A stretch of DNA of 58,999 bases, taken from positions 1 through 58,999 of the forward strand of contig JAISBR010000139.1 in assembly GCA_031266095.1 (NCBI GenBank), in the 5' to 3' direction. Shown piece by piece: positions 7,420-16,278 of the stretch (position 1 is its first letter; the number at the start of each line of letters is the position of its first letter). Source of the DNA: Treponema sp. (lineage in GTDB: Bacteria; Spirochaetota; Spirochaetia; Treponematales; Breznakiellaceae). Position numbers and translations under genes: made by a program. The notes under the pieces are model-generated. The model made no database searches and had not been told where the DNA came from. It was given only the letters and a program-made list of their open reading frames with translations.

Positions 7420-7464
7420 TGGGGCAAAGTGGGAATAACTAGGATTTATTAGGAAAAGGTGGTA
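7420..7464 (+). promoter_or_regulatory. MraZ operator: five 10-bp-phased TGGGN-like repeats
   Basis: Reading from 7420: TGGGG, CAAAG, TGGGA, ATAAC, TAGGA, TTTAT, TAGGA, AAAGG, TGGTA. Thus five TGGGN-like pentamers start at 7420, 7430, 7440, 7450 and 7460, each separated by 5 bases. MraZ is known to bind TGGGN direct repeats spaced by 5 bases upstream of its own gene. The first two repeats are canonical and the last three degenerate. The array runs right up to the mraZ ATG and includes its ribosome site. Confidence 0.75.
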
Positions 7465-7928
7465 TGGAATCGTTAACGGGGGAATTCAGGATTACGCTGG
7501 ACGATAAAGGCCGACTTAGTCTGCCTGTACGCCTGCGGAATGCCCTGGCCGATACCACATTGTTCCTGACTAAGGGTATGGATGACTGTTTGTGGCTCTT
7601 TCCTTCCGGTGAATGGAAAGAAATGCTTAATGTTATCGTGGATGGTACCACCCTTTTTTCGTCCAGTTCCCGGACTATACGGCGGCAGCTTATCGGTCCC
7701 TCCCAGGAGGTGGAAATCGATAAGGCGGGGAGAATTCCGGTGCCCCAGACGCTGCGAGAGTTCGCGGGCTTGAGCAGGGAATGTGTGGTTCTAGGCCAGT
7801 TTAATTATATTGAAATTTGGTCTGATGACCGGTATCAGGCCTATCTGGAAGCTCACAAACAAGAATTTCTGTTGGGAACCGAGGAATTGGGCAACTTATT
7901 AAAGAAAAACAAGGATTTAAGCAAGTAA
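7464..7928 (+). CDS. mraZ: MraZ transcriptional regulator of the division/cell-wall cluster
   Basis: 154-residue AbrB-fold DNA-binding protein, normally a ring-forming repressor of the dcw operon. The two SpoVT/AbrB-like repeats are visible: ITLDDKGRLSLPVRLR (10-25) and EVEIDKAGRIPVPQTLR (82-98), both with the DxxGRxxxP signature. Length fits the family (about 140-160). The C-terminus is a charged helix. ATG 7464 follows an AAGGTGGT site. First gene of the long plus-strand operon; the gap to rsmH is 2 bases. TGGGN repeats immediately upstream indicate autoregulation. Confidence 0.96.
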   Translation: MESLTGEFRITLDDKGRLSLPVRLRNALADTTLFLTKGMDDCLWLFPSGEWKEMLNVIVDGTTLFSSSSRTIRRQLIGPSQEVEIDKAGRIPVPQTLREFAGLSRECVVLGQFNYIEIWSDDRYQAYLEAHKQEFLLGTEELGNLLKKNKDLSK

Positions 7929-7930
7929 TT

Positions 7931-8881
7931 ATGGAGATTATACATACTCCGGTGTTGCTGGAGGAAACAATACAGTACCTCGCGCCCAGAAGCGGAGCGG
8001 AACTTATGGTGGACGCCACCATGGGCGAGGGTGGGCACAGTCACGCTTTTTTGTCCCGTTTTCCGAATCTTAAAATCATCGGGATCGACGCAGACAGCGC
8101 CTTGCAGGCCCTTGCCGTTGAACGGCTCAAGGAATTTGGCGATCGGGTACATTTTTACCTGGGCTGGGCCCAGGCTTTTTTCGCCGAGTATCCCGCAGAG
8201 CTTAAGCGGCCCGACACGATTCTGGCGGATCTGGGGATAAGTCTCTATCACTACGAAAAAAGCGGCAGGGGCTTCAGTTTTCAGAAGGATGAAACGCTTG
8301 ATATGCGGCTGGATATCTCGGGCGGAACCCCGGCGGCAGAGCTGCTGGCCCGGCTGCCTGAGAAAGAACTGGCGGATCTATTGTACAACAACTCCGGGGA
8401 GCGTTATTCCCGGCGTATTGCCAAGCTGATCGCGGAGGAGCGGCAAAGAGGGACCATTACCACCACCGCCGCTCTGGCTGCCCTGGTGGAACATGCGGTA
8501 CCTGCTTCGTACCGGTACGGACCTATACATCCGGCGACCAGAACCTTTCAGGCCCTGCGGATCGCTGTTAATGGGGAGCTTTCCAGGCTTCCCGATCTCC
8601 TTGAGGGTGCGCTTCGGATCCTTGAGCCGGGGGGAAGGCTCGGGATCATCAGTTTTCACTCGTTGGAGGACAGGATAGTCAAGAATTTTTTCAGAATGAA
8701 GAACAAGAACTGTACCTGTCCTCCTGAAGCGCCGATATGTAGATGTGAGGGACGCCGGTCGGTTAACATCCTGACACGGAAGGGGATTGTTCCCTCTGAC
8801 GAGGAGATTGAGTGGAATCCTCCGTCCCGAAGCGCCCGACTGCGGGTAGTTGAAAAAGTACTGGACGAGGATGGACAGTGA
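7931..8881 (+). CDS. rsmH: 16S rRNA (cytosine1402-N4)-methyltransferase RsmH
   Basis: 316-residue SAM-dependent methyltransferase (MraW) that N4-methylates C1402 of 16S rRNA in the ribosomal P site. Seen: HTPVLLEETIQYL at the N-terminus, the SAM loop DATMGEGGHS (about 33-42), DLGISLYHYEKSGRGFSF (about 100-117), and the C-terminal HSLEDRIVKNFF and NPPSRSARLRVVE signatures. Length and motifs match the family. Second gene of the dcw cluster; its TGA overlaps the ATG of ftsL. Confidence 0.97.
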   Translation: MEIIHTPVLLEETIQYLAPRSGAELMVDATMGEGGHSHAFLSRFPNLKIIGIDADSALQALAVERLKEFGDRVHFYLGWAQAFFAEYPAELKRPDTILADLGISLYHYEKSGRGFSFQKDETLDMRLDISGGTPAAELLARLPEKELADLLYNNSGERYSRRIAKLIAEERQRGTITTTAALAALVEHAVPASYRYGPIHPATRTFQALRIAVNGELSRLPDLLEGALRILEPGGRLGIISFHSLEDRIVKNFFRMKNKNCTCPPEAPICRCEGRRSVNILTRKGIVPSDEEIEWNPPSRSARLRVVEKVLDEDGQ

Positions 8882-9171
8882 TGAAGCGGTATCAGGTTCT
8901 CTATATGGCTGCGCTGACAATACCGCTGTTCCTGGGGCTTGCTGTCTGGCAGTCTAACCGCTATGTAGAGTTGAAACAGGAAGTAAATCGTCTTGAAGAA
9001 TCCCAGGCGGACTGGGTGGAGAGCAACAAACGGCTTATCGCAGGCATAGCGGTACTTTCATCCCCGGAGCGGATAGAGCATATCGCCCGGAACGAATTGG
9101 AATTGCGTAAAATAAGGCCGGAGAATGTATTACAGATAAGAATAGAGGGGGGGAAAGGGCGTGATCTCTGA
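8881..9171 (+). CDS. ftsL: FtsL-like cell-division protein
   Basis: 96-residue bitopic membrane protein of the divisome (FtsL/DivIC type). A short cytoplasmic segment (MKRYQ), one transmembrane helix (about 6-22) and a periplasmic coiled coil (about 28-60, VELKQEVNRLEESQADW) are followed by SPERIEHIARNELELRKIRPENVLQI, typical of FtsL/FtsB C-termini. Start taken as ATG 8881, giving a TGATG overlap with rsmH; GTG 8878 is the alternative. Position between rsmH and murF is the usual ftsL slot. No pbp3/ftsI follows, unlike most dcw clusters. Confidence 0.85.
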   Translation: MKRYQVLYMAALTIPLFLGLAVWQSNRYVELKQEVNRLEESQADWVESNKRLIAGIAVLSSPERIEHIARNELELRKIRPENVLQIRIEGGKGRDL

Positions 9172-10606
9172 CGAACCTCTCATGGATTTTATCACGTTGT
9201 CCCAATCTCTTGGAGCCGGTTTTATTTCCTTTACCGGCGGTAAAGCCGGTTTCTCATCGGTAAGCGTGGATTCACGGAGCGTCCAGGAAGGGGCACTTTT
9301 TGTAGCCCTTGACGGCTCGTCCAGCGACGGCCACCGGTTTGTGGAAGCCGCCTTTAAGGCCGGTGCGGCCGTCGCCATGGTGAAATCCTCAAAACTTGAA
9401 AATTATAATCTCGTTAATATCGCCAAATCCATGGGAAGGGGTTTACTGGTGGTAGACAATACTCTGCGGGGCCTGCAGGATGCCGCGAGGGTTTACCTGG
9501 AACAATTCCCTGCTCTTCTGAAAGTCGGCATTACCGGTTCGTCCGGAAAGACCACCACCAAGGAAATCGCGGCCGCCATTATCAGGGAAGAAAAAAACAC
9601 GGTGATGAATCCGGGAAATCTTAATTCAGAGACCGGGCTTCCTCTTTCGGTGTTTGAGGTCCGCCCTGGCCATGAGGCGGGGATTTTTGAATTGGGTATG
9701 AACCGGAGGGGGGAGATTGCGGAATTGGCGGCGGTACTTAAACCTGATATCGCGCTTATCACCAATATAGGTTCCGCCCATATCGGGATTCTCGGCAGCA
9801 AACAGGCGATAGCTGAAGAGAAAAAAAATATTTTTTCCAGGTTTGCGGGTAACGGGATCGCATTGATTCCGGAAGATGATGAGTTTAGGGATTTTCTTGC
9901 CCGCGATGTGCGGGGCAGGGTTTGTTTTTACGGCACGAAATCTTTTGATGAGTTAGGTGAAGTTAAAAACCTGGGCCTTGAGGGCAGCGAGATCCGCTGG
10001 GGAAGAGAACATATCCGGTTTGGCCTGCCGGGAAAACACAATCTTGCCGACGCGCTGGCGGCCCTTGCCATCGCAAGGGAGATCCCGGTCGGCCACGGGG
10101 CTGTCAAACGGGGGCTCGAATCAGTGCGGCCTTTGTTCGGCCGGGGAGAGATCCTCCGGGGCAGGACCACGGTGATCCGTGACTGCTACAACGCCAACCC
10201 CGAGTCTTTTGAGAAGGCGGTGGAGTTCTGCGACAGCCTGGATTGGCCCGGCAGGCGTGTTTACGTGATCGGGGATATGCTGGAACTGGGAGACAATTCC
10301 GGGGCCGCCCATGACCGCGCCGGCAGGCTCCTGGCCGTCTCCGCCGCAGACATGGTTTTTCTCTACGGGAAACAGACGGAAATTACCGCCGCCGCTATGC
10401 GGGCCGCTTCAAAAAACGGAACCGGTTCGGCGATGAATTCTTTTTTTCATACCGGCGACATGGGGGAGTTATCCCGCGCCTTGGACGCTTATATCCAAAA
10501 CGGGGACCTCGTTCTACTGAAAGGTTCCAGGGGCTGCGCTCTGGAACAGTTAAGCGATATGCTCGCGGGTGAGGCTGCGGAACAGACACTTGGGGAGATG
10601 AACTGA
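9161..10606 (+). CDS. murF: UDP-N-acetylmuramoyl-tripeptide--D-alanyl-D-alanine ligase
   Basis: 481-residue cytoplasmic Mur ligase that adds D-Ala-D-Ala to the UDP-MurNAc-tripeptide using ATP. The N-terminal substrate domain is followed by the ATP loop GITGSSGKTTTKEIAA (about 123-138), then NPGNLNSETGLPLS, ELGMNRRGEIAEL, NIGSAHIG and the C-terminal DCYNANPESF signature, all MurF-type. The start is GTG 9161, preceded by a strong AGAGGGGGGGAAAGG site, and overlaps ftsL by 11 bases. murE is missing here, so it must be elsewhere. Confidence 0.96.
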   Translation: MISDEPLMDFITLSQSLGAGFISFTGGKAGFSSVSVDSRSVQEGALFVALDGSSSDGHRFVEAAFKAGAAVAMVKSSKLENYNLVNIAKSMGRGLLVVDNTLRGLQDAARVYLEQFPALLKVGITGSSGKTTTKEIAAAIIREEKNTVMNPGNLNSETGLPLSVFEVRPGHEAGIFELGMNRRGEIAELAAVLKPDIALITNIGSAHIGILGSKQAIAEEKKNIFSRFAGNGIALIPEDDEFRDFLARDVRGRVCFYGTKSFDELGEVKNLGLEGSEIRWGREHIRFGLPGKHNLADALAALAIAREIPVGHGAVKRGLESVRPLFGRGEILRGRTTVIRDCYNANPESFEKAVEFCDSLDWPGRRVYVIGDMLELGDNSGAAHDRAGRLLAVSAADMVFLYGKQTEITAAAMRAASKNGTGSAMNSFFHTGDMGELSRALDAYIQNGDLVLLKGSRGCALEQLSDMLAGEAAEQTLGEMN

Positions 10607-11685
10607 TGTTTTTGGAATTCATCTATCCCCTCGTAAAATATTTTACCCCTTTCAATGTCTTTCTCTATCTTACCTTTCGGGGCGCTTACGCGGCCTTGAC
10701 CACGCTCCTCATCTGTTTCGTATTCGGCAGCCGGATTATTGAGGTCCTCAGGAGTTTGAAGATAGGGCAGGCTGTCAGGTATGACGGCCCTGAGACTCAC
10801 CTGGCAAAAACCGGAACCCCGACTATGGGCGGGGTGTTCATCATTCTGTCGGTACTGATATCAATGTTGCTCTGGGGGGATTTGAGCAGCAAAATGACCT
10901 GGCTCACCATTGGGGCTTTTGTCGCGTTCGGCGCTATCGGATTTATTGACGATTACCTCAAGGTCCGCCGCCATGATTCCAAGGGGCTTCCTGTCTGGGG
11001 AAAACTGGCGGGGCAGTTCGCTGTTGCCATTGTGGTGGTGCTCTATCTTTACTTCTCAGGAGAAGAGGGTATAACGTTCTTGTATATCCCCTTCTTCAAG
11101 AATCCGATTCTTGATTTGGGCCCGCTCTGGATACCCTTTGGGGTACTGCTCATAGCCGCCGAATCCAATGCGGTGAATTTTTCCGATGGTCTTGACGGAC
11201 TTTTGGCGGGACTGTTGATACTGGTGTTTATCACCCTGGCGATCCTCACTTATATTACGGGTCGTACTGATTATTCCTCCTATCTGGGGATTCCCTATAT
11301 TCCCGGCGCCGGGGAACTGACCGTATTCTGCCTTGCCGCCGCCGGGGCCTGTATCGGCTTCCTCTGGTTCAACACTCACCCTGCGGAGGTTTTCATGGGT
11401 GATGTGGGGAGTCTTTCGCTGGGCGGGGCGGTCGCGGTACTATCCCTCATCATCAAAAAGGAGATTCTGATCCTCGTGATCGGCGGAGTCTTTGTGTTGG
11501 AAATCGCTTCGGTGATCATTCAGGTAGTGTCGTATAAACTGCGGAAGAAGCGGGTGTTTAAGATGGCGCCCCTGCATCATCATTTTGAGCTTTCAGGCTG
11601 GGCGGAGACTAAAGTGGTTATCCGTTTCTGGATACTGGGGGGGCTTTTTGCCATCATCGCCCTCTCGACCTTGAAGATACAGTAG
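10606..11685 (+). CDS. mraY: Phospho-N-acetylmuramoyl-pentapeptide transferase MraY
   Basis: 359-residue polytopic inner-membrane enzyme that transfers phospho-MurNAc-pentapeptide to undecaprenyl phosphate, making lipid I. About ten transmembrane helices. Catalytic and Mg2+ motifs seen: KTGTPTMGG (68-76), GFIDDYLKV (112-120, Asp115/116) and NFSDGLDGL (191-199, Asp194), plus the C-terminal APLHHHFELSGW. Length matches the family. The ATG lies in a TGATG overlap with murF. Confidence 0.97.
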   Translation: MFLEFIYPLVKYFTPFNVFLYLTFRGAYAALTTLLICFVFGSRIIEVLRSLKIGQAVRYDGPETHLAKTGTPTMGGVFIILSVLISMLLWGDLSSKMTWLTIGAFVAFGAIGFIDDYLKVRRHDSKGLPVWGKLAGQFAVAIVVVLYLYFSGEEGITFLYIPFFKNPILDLGPLWIPFGVLLIAAESNAVNFSDGLDGLLAGLLILVFITLAILTYITGRTDYSSYLGIPYIPGAGELTVFCLAAAGACIGFLWFNTHPAEVFMGDVGSLSLGGAVAVLSLIIKKEILILVIGGVFVLEIASVIIQVVSYKLRKKRVFKMAPLHHHFELSGWAETKVVIRFWILGGLFAIIALSTLKIQ

Positions 11686-11694
11686 GGGACGGGG

Positions 11695-12846
11695 ATGTAT
11701 CAGTTTGACGCGGAAAGGACAGCGAGGACTCTGCAGGGGGAACATGTGCTCAGCGCCAGCGTACTAATGCTGGTATGCTTGGGCCTGGTGACCCTGTACT
11801 CGTCCTCTTATGCCTTCGCGGACCGTTTTTTTAACAACGGCCTCTATTTTGTTTCCCGGCAGCTTCTTTATGGTGCCGGGGGGATACTGCTCTTTTTCAT
11901 AGCTTCCCGAATAAACCTTGAACTGGTGAGGAAGCTGATTAAACCCCTCGTGGTGGGTACGGCTGTTCTCTGCGGCCTTACGTTTCTCCCCGGTATTGGG
12001 GTGACGCGTAACGGTGCGGCCCGCTGGATCGGGATAGGTTCCTGGACATACCAGCCTTCGGAAATGGTGAAATTGGTACTGCCCTTGTACCTCGCCCACA
12101 TCTTTGATAAAAAACGGGACAGCATTGATATGTTCAGTTCCGGAGTGCTGCCGCCGGTGTTGGTTACCACTCTTTTTTTTACGCTTATCTATATGCAAAA
12201 CAATTTTTCCACCGCGATTTTTATCGTGGTTAACGCCCTGGTGATTTTTTTTCTTGCGGGGGTGCGCTTCCGGTATTTCTTCGCGGCGACGAACATGTTC
12301 CTGCCCGTGTCAGCGCTCCTGATCCTCACCAAGGAGCACCGGGTACGGCGTTTCATCAGCTTTTTCAGGCCTGAATGGGATCCCCTGGGCGCGGGTTATC
12401 AGGTCCACTCCAGCCTGCTTACGATCATGTCGGGCGGTTTCTGGGGCAAGGGCGCCGGCCAGGGTACGCGGAAAATCGCCAGTGTGCCGGAGATTCACTC
12501 GGATTTTATCTTCTCCGCCTTTGCCGAGGAGGCGGGTTTTATGGGAGTGGCGCTGTGTTTTATCCTCTTTGCGGTATTTGCCTTCCAGGGATACCGGGGA
12601 GCATGGAAGAGCGATTCGTTGTTTAAGCGGCTTCTCGCTGCGGGGCTGGTAACATTGATCGTATCACAGGCCCTGCTCAATATCGCCGTGGTTTCAGGCT
12701 CGGTTCCCGCTACCGGGATCCCGCTCCCCTTCTTTTCTGCCGGCGGTTCGTCTCTGGCGACGACTCTTCTCTGCGCGGGCCTCATTGTCAATGTAAGCCG
12801 GCGCAATTCAAAGAATATCGAGAATACAACGGATAGGGAGGTTTAG
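11695..12846 (+). CDS. ftsW: FtsW, SEDS-family septal peptidoglycan glycosyltransferase
   Basis: 383-residue integral membrane protein, about ten transmembrane helices, that polymerises lipid II at the septum together with a class B PBP. SEDS hallmarks include GVTRNGAARWI with the following QPSEMVKL, RRFISFFRPEWDPLGAGYQ, QGTRKIASVPEIHSDFIFSAFAEE and the terminal PLPFFSAGGSSL. Good GGGGACGGGG site before ATG 11695. FtsW rather than RodA is chosen because it sits between mraY and ftsQ. Confidence 0.93.
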   Translation: MYQFDAERTARTLQGEHVLSASVLMLVCLGLVTLYSSSYAFADRFFNNGLYFVSRQLLYGAGGILLFFIASRINLELVRKLIKPLVVGTAVLCGLTFLPGIGVTRNGAARWIGIGSWTYQPSEMVKLVLPLYLAHIFDKKRDSIDMFSSGVLPPVLVTTLFFTLIYMQNNFSTAIFIVVNALVIFFLAGVRFRYFFAATNMFLPVSALLILTKEHRVRRFISFFRPEWDPLGAGYQVHSSLLTIMSGGFWGKGAGQGTRKIASVPEIHSDFIFSAFAEEAGFMGVALCFILFAVFAFQGYRGAWKSDSLFKRLLAAGLVTLIVSQALLNIAVVSGSVPATGIPLPFFSAGGSSLATTLLCAGLIVNVSRRNSKNIENTTDREV

Positions 12847-12847
12847 G

Positions 12848-13672
12848 ATGGCTGGTGATTTTGTCTATGCTGATGATCTCTCCCTTAAACCTGCCGCCTC
12901 AGGTAAAATCGAGAAGGGTCTTAAACGACTTTTGATCATCGCCGGGTTCATCCTGGGGGCGGAGCTTATCTGGCTTTTCATTGTCAGTCCCTGTATACCG
13001 TTGTCAACGCTGGAAGTCAGGGGTTTTCCCGGTTTTGACGGCGTTGATGTTTTAACCCGCGCCGGTATCCGTGAAGGGGTATCGTCCTTCATTTCAGTTA
13101 ATGCCAAAGAAGTAGAGGAGATCCTCTCCACTCACCACCTGGTTGAGTCCGTCAGGGTGATCAAGCGTTTTCCGGATCGGCTTTCGATCTTCCTTGAACC
13201 TCGACGGGCGGTTGCCCTGTCCCTGGCGGAGGTTCGGGGCCGCCTGCTGCCGCTCTACTTTGACAAGTACGGTGTGGTATTCAGGATTGGCGGCGGGGAA
13301 GCGCCGTCGGCGTATCTGCCTATTATTTCAGGGCTGGCTTTTGAAAATCCGGTGCCAGGCATGCGCCTGCCCGCGGCCCTTGGCCCCCTTCTTGCGGAAC
13401 TAGCGAAAATTGAGGAAGATACTCCTGAGCTTTTGGAAGCTGTTTCCGAGATACGGCTCAACTCTGGGGTCTTTAACGGTTTTGATCTGGAGCTGTATCC
13501 GGTTCATTATCCCGCACGGGTACGGTTAGGAGATAATTTCAGCGAAGATACTCTTCGCTATATGCTGCTCATGCTTGATGTGTTTAACGCTGGGGGATCG
13601 GTTCCCGTTGAAATTGATTTCAGATCCGGCATGGGTTCATACAAAGTTAAGGAGGCCCACTCTGGCGAATGA
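12848..13672 (+). CDS. ftsQ: FtsQ/DivIB-like divisome protein
   Basis: 274-residue bitopic protein linking the FtsBL complex to the divisome. It has a cytoplasmic N-terminus with a basic stretch, a transmembrane helix (about 28-48), a POTRA domain (about 54-120, starting PLSTLEVRGFPGF), and a beta-rich FtsQ domain with SVRVIKRFPDRLSIFLEPRRAV then a C-terminal strand region. The gap after ftsW is one base. The final codons overlap ftsA, whose Shine-Dalgarno lies inside this gene. Sequence divergence is high, so the call rests on architecture and context. Confidence 0.85.
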   Translation: MAGDFVYADDLSLKPAASGKIEKGLKRLLIIAGFILGAELIWLFIVSPCIPLSTLEVRGFPGFDGVDVLTRAGIREGVSSFISVNAKEVEEILSTHHLVESVRVIKRFPDRLSIFLEPRRAVALSLAEVRGRLLPLYFDKYGVVFRIGGGEAPSAYLPIISGLAFENPVPGMRLPAALGPLLAELAKIEEDTPELLEAVSEIRLNSGVFNGFDLELYPVHYPARVRLGDNFSEDTLRYMLLMLDVFNAGGSVPVEIDFRSGMGSYKVKEAHSGE

Positions 13673-14930
13673 CGGATTGATTGTCGGCCTCGACATAGGA
13701 ACGACAAAAGTTTGCGCGGTAATTGGTGAACGCAGCGAGCAGGGAATCCTTGAGATCACCGGGGTGGGACTGTACCCCTCCACGGGTTTAAGGAAAGGGG
13801 TGGTGGTCAATATCGAGGCTACTCTCAGGGCGGTCTCCTCCGCGATTGAGGCGGCGGAGATGATGAGTGGCCGGGAGGTATACGACTGCTGGACCGGCAT
13901 CGGCGGCAGCCATATCGACGGGTTTAATTCCCGGGGCGTTGTGGCCATCACCGGGAAAAAACGGGAGACCAGGGAGATTGGGCCTGAGGATATCGCCAGG
14001 GTGATTGAGGCGGCCAGGGCAGTGGTGATCCCCATGGATCGGCAGATCCTCGAGGTGATCCCTCAGACTTACATTGTGGATGATCAGAAGGGGATACGCG
14101 ATCCGCTGGACATGATCGGAGTACGGCTTGAATCTGAGGTACACATCATCACTTGTTCGGTCACCAGCGCCCAGAACCTCATCAAATGCGTCAACCGGGC
14201 GGGATTCAGGGTTAATGATCTCATCCTGCAATCCCTGGCCTCGGGCCGCTCCGTACTGACTCAGGAAGAAAAAGACCTGGGGGTTGCCCTTATCGATCTC
14301 GGCGGTGGTACTACCGATATGCTGGTTTACACCGACGGCGCGCCTTATTCAACCTCCACCATTCCCGCAGGGGGCGCCCAGGTAACCAACGATATCTCGG
14401 TCATTAAGAAGATCTCTGTTGAGACCTCCGAGAAGATAAAACTCGACGCAGGCTGCTGCTGGGAACCTCTGCTCGAGGAGGACGAGGATATTATTGTTCC
14501 CGGAGTCGGGGGAAGGCCGCCGCTGCCTATTCCCCGTTCTCAAATCCTCAGTATTATCCGGCCCCGGATGGAAGAGATCTTCAAGATCGTAAAAGAAAAA
14601 CTGGATAAGCTGAACCTGAACCGGCCTTTGGGCGGTGGGGTGGTACTTACCGGCGGTGGGGCTCAGCTTTCAGGCGTTGTGGAACTGGCGAGTTATATTT
14701 TAAAACTACCTGCCAGGGTAGGAAGCCCCATTCCCTCGCCGGGTCTGGGGGGCTTGGTGGAGGAGTACCGTAATCCCGCTTACGCTAGCGCCGTCGGCCT
14801 TGTGCTTGAGGGCAATGACCGTGAAAACAGGTCCGGACCGGAGCGGGGTGTGGAAGCGCGGCAGGCCGATAAAGGGCAGACCGTTCTGTTTGGAAAACTT
14901 AAGAAGTGGCTTAAGGATGAATTTTTTTAG
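13662..14930 (+). CDS. ftsA: FtsA, actin-like Z-ring membrane anchor (CTG start proposed)
   Basis: 422-residue actin-fold ATPase that tethers FtsZ to the membrane. Seen: phosphate-1 loop IVGLDIGTTKVCAVIG near the N-terminus, the inserted 1C domain, phosphate-2 DLGGGTTDM, adenosine motif LTGGGAQLSG and a C-terminal amphipathic helix (KLKKWLKDEFF) as membrane target. The usual start codons in frame are all far upstream, inside ftsQ, or too deep. A perfect AAGGAGG (13649-13655) sits 6 bases before CTG 13662, giving a normal N-terminus; TTG 13677 is too far from it. The start overlaps ftsQ by 11 bases. Confidence 0.92.
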   Translation: MANDGLIVGLDIGTTKVCAVIGERSEQGILEITGVGLYPSTGLRKGVVVNIEATLRAVSSAIEAAEMMSGREVYDCWTGIGGSHIDGFNSRGVVAITGKKRETREIGPEDIARVIEAARAVVIPMDRQILEVIPQTYIVDDQKGIRDPLDMIGVRLESEVHIITCSVTSAQNLIKCVNRAGFRVNDLILQSLASGRSVLTQEEKDLGVALIDLGGGTTDMLVYTDGAPYSTSTIPAGGAQVTNDISVIKKISVETSEKIKLDAGCCWEPLLEEDEDIIVPGVGGRPPLPIPRSQILSIIRPRMEEIFKIVKEKLDKLNLNRPLGGGVVLTGGGAQLSGVVELASYILKLPARVGSPIPSPGLGGLVEEYRNPAYASAVGLVLEGNDRENRSGPERGVEARQADKGQTVLFGKLKKWLKDEFF

Positions 14931-14995
14931 AAAAATAAGAAGCTTGTGAAATATCATTTTAAGGTTTTCATTGAAAGGCCTTAAGACCTATAAGC

Positions 14996-15021
14996 GCAGC
15001 AGGCTGCTAGGAGCCTGCTGC
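14996..15021. repeat. Perfect hairpin/repeat core in the ftsA-ftsZ gap
   Basis: Arms GCAGCAGGCT (14996-15005) and AGCCTGCTGC (15012-15021) around GCTAGG. The right half CTAGGAGCCTGCTGC is shared with the dispersed repeats at 2062 and 29770. It lies in the ftsZ 5' leader 34 bases before the ATG and may affect ftsZ expression or mRNA processing. Confidence 0.65.
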
Positions 15022-15054
15022 GTCTTTAAAAAAGCTGATTTGGGAGGAACAAAG

Positions 15055-16278
15055 ATGAACATTTTCGCGGTACATGAAGAAGAACCGGGGCCCCGGTTTG
15101 TACCACAGACGGAGCCGGTTCCGGCGATCATCAAGGTGATTGGTACCGGAGGGGGCGGTTCAAATGCAGTGAACCGTATGATAGAAAGCGGCCTTTCCGG
15201 GGTTCAGTTTATCGCGGCGAATACCGATATACAGGATCTCAAAAACAAAAGCAAGGCTGAGACTAAACTGCAACTCGGTTCCAAGCTGACCGGCGGGAGA
15301 GGCGCCGGCGGCAAACCGGAGATTGGAGAGGAAGCGGCCGACGAGGATCGGGAGAGTATCGCCTCAGCCCTGCAGGATGCGGACATGGTGTTTGTAACCG
15401 CCGGTATGGGAGGCGGTACCGGAACCGGTTCCGCCCCGGTGATCGCCAAAATCGCCAAAGAACATGGTGCGCTTACCGTAGGGGTGGTTACCAAGCCTTT
15501 TGACTATGAGGGCCGCTATAAAATGAGGCTGGCCGAAGAGGGGATCAAAAAACTGCGGGAAGCGGTGGATACCCTCATTGTTATCCCCAATCAACATCTA
15601 TTTAAATTGGTGGAACGAAGCACTTCTTTCGATCAAGCATGTCTGAAGGCCGATGATGTACTGCGCCAGGGTGTACAGGGCATATCAGATCTCATAACCA
15701 AGACCGGAATTGTCAATACCGATTTCGCCGATGTGGAATCCACTATGAAGGGCCAGGGAGACGCCCTTATGGGAATAGGCCTTGGCAACGGTGAGAACCG
15801 GGCCAAGGACGCCGCCACCGGCGCGATCGACAACCCCCTCCTGGAGGACACAACCATTGACGGGGCGACCCGGATACTGGTGAACATCGCCGGTCCCCAG
15901 GATATATCCCTGGTGGAAATTGACGAGGTGATGGGCGTCATCAAGGCAAAAGCGGATCCTGATGTTGAAATAATTTTCGGTGTACGCTTTGATCCCGAAC
16001 TGGGGGAAAATATCAGAGTAACGGTGATCGCCACCGGTTTCCGAAACGTTTCCGTTGCGGCGGAAGCGGGGGGAAGTTCCGCCGAAAGCCCTAAGCCGCC
16101 GGAGGGGGATTTTATCAATTACCCTGAATTTGAACGGATGAGGGAACGGATAAAACGGCCGGACTATCTTCCTCATCGGAACTATCAGGATGATCTGGAT
16201 GTTCCTACTGTAATCAGGGATCATTGCTATGGCGTTGATCTGACTGAACGAAAAACCGCGGATGGAAGAGAGAACTGA
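15055..16278 (+). CDS. ftsZ: FtsZ, tubulin-like cell-division GTPase
   Basis: 407-residue GTPase that polymerises into the Z ring. Seen: [13 protein letters not shown] nucleotide loop, [21 protein letters not shown] tubulin signature (split here by the G-box), the catalytic T7-loop segment [11 protein letters not shown], and the C-terminal tail ending in DVPTVIRD, the conserved peptide that binds FtsA. About 16 residues follow that peptide, which is unusual. ATG 15055 is chosen for its GGGAGG site and MNIF start; an in-frame ATG at 14971 would add 28 residues through the hairpin repeat. Overlaps the following xer gene by 17 bases. Confidence 0.97.
   Translation: MNIFAVHEEEPGPRFVPQTEPVPAIIKVIGTGGGGSNAVNRMIESGLSGVQFIAANTDIQDLKNKSKAETKLQLGSKLTGGRGAGGKPEIGEEAADEDRESIASALQDADMVFVTAGMGGGTGTGSAPVIAKIAKEHGALTVGVVTKPFDYEGRYKMRLAEEGIKKLREAVDTLIVIPNQHLFKLVERSTSFDQACLKADDVLRQGVQGISDLITKTGIVNTDFADVESTMKGQGDALMGIGLGNGENRAKDAATGAIDNPLLEDTTIDGATRILVNIAGPQDISLVEIDEVMGVIKAKADPDVEIIFGVRFDPELGENIRVTVIATGFRNVSVAAEAGGSSAESPKPPEGDFINYPEFERMRERIKRPDYLPHRNYQDDLDVPTVIRDHCYGVDLTERKTADGREN

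Noticed and set aside
7439..7651. Minus-strand frame overlapping mraZ
   Set aside because: Antisense shadow of a clear MraZ.
14971..15054. Upstream in-frame ATG for ftsZ
   Set aside because: Would translate the hairpin repeat; ATG 15055 has GGGAGG and the expected start.
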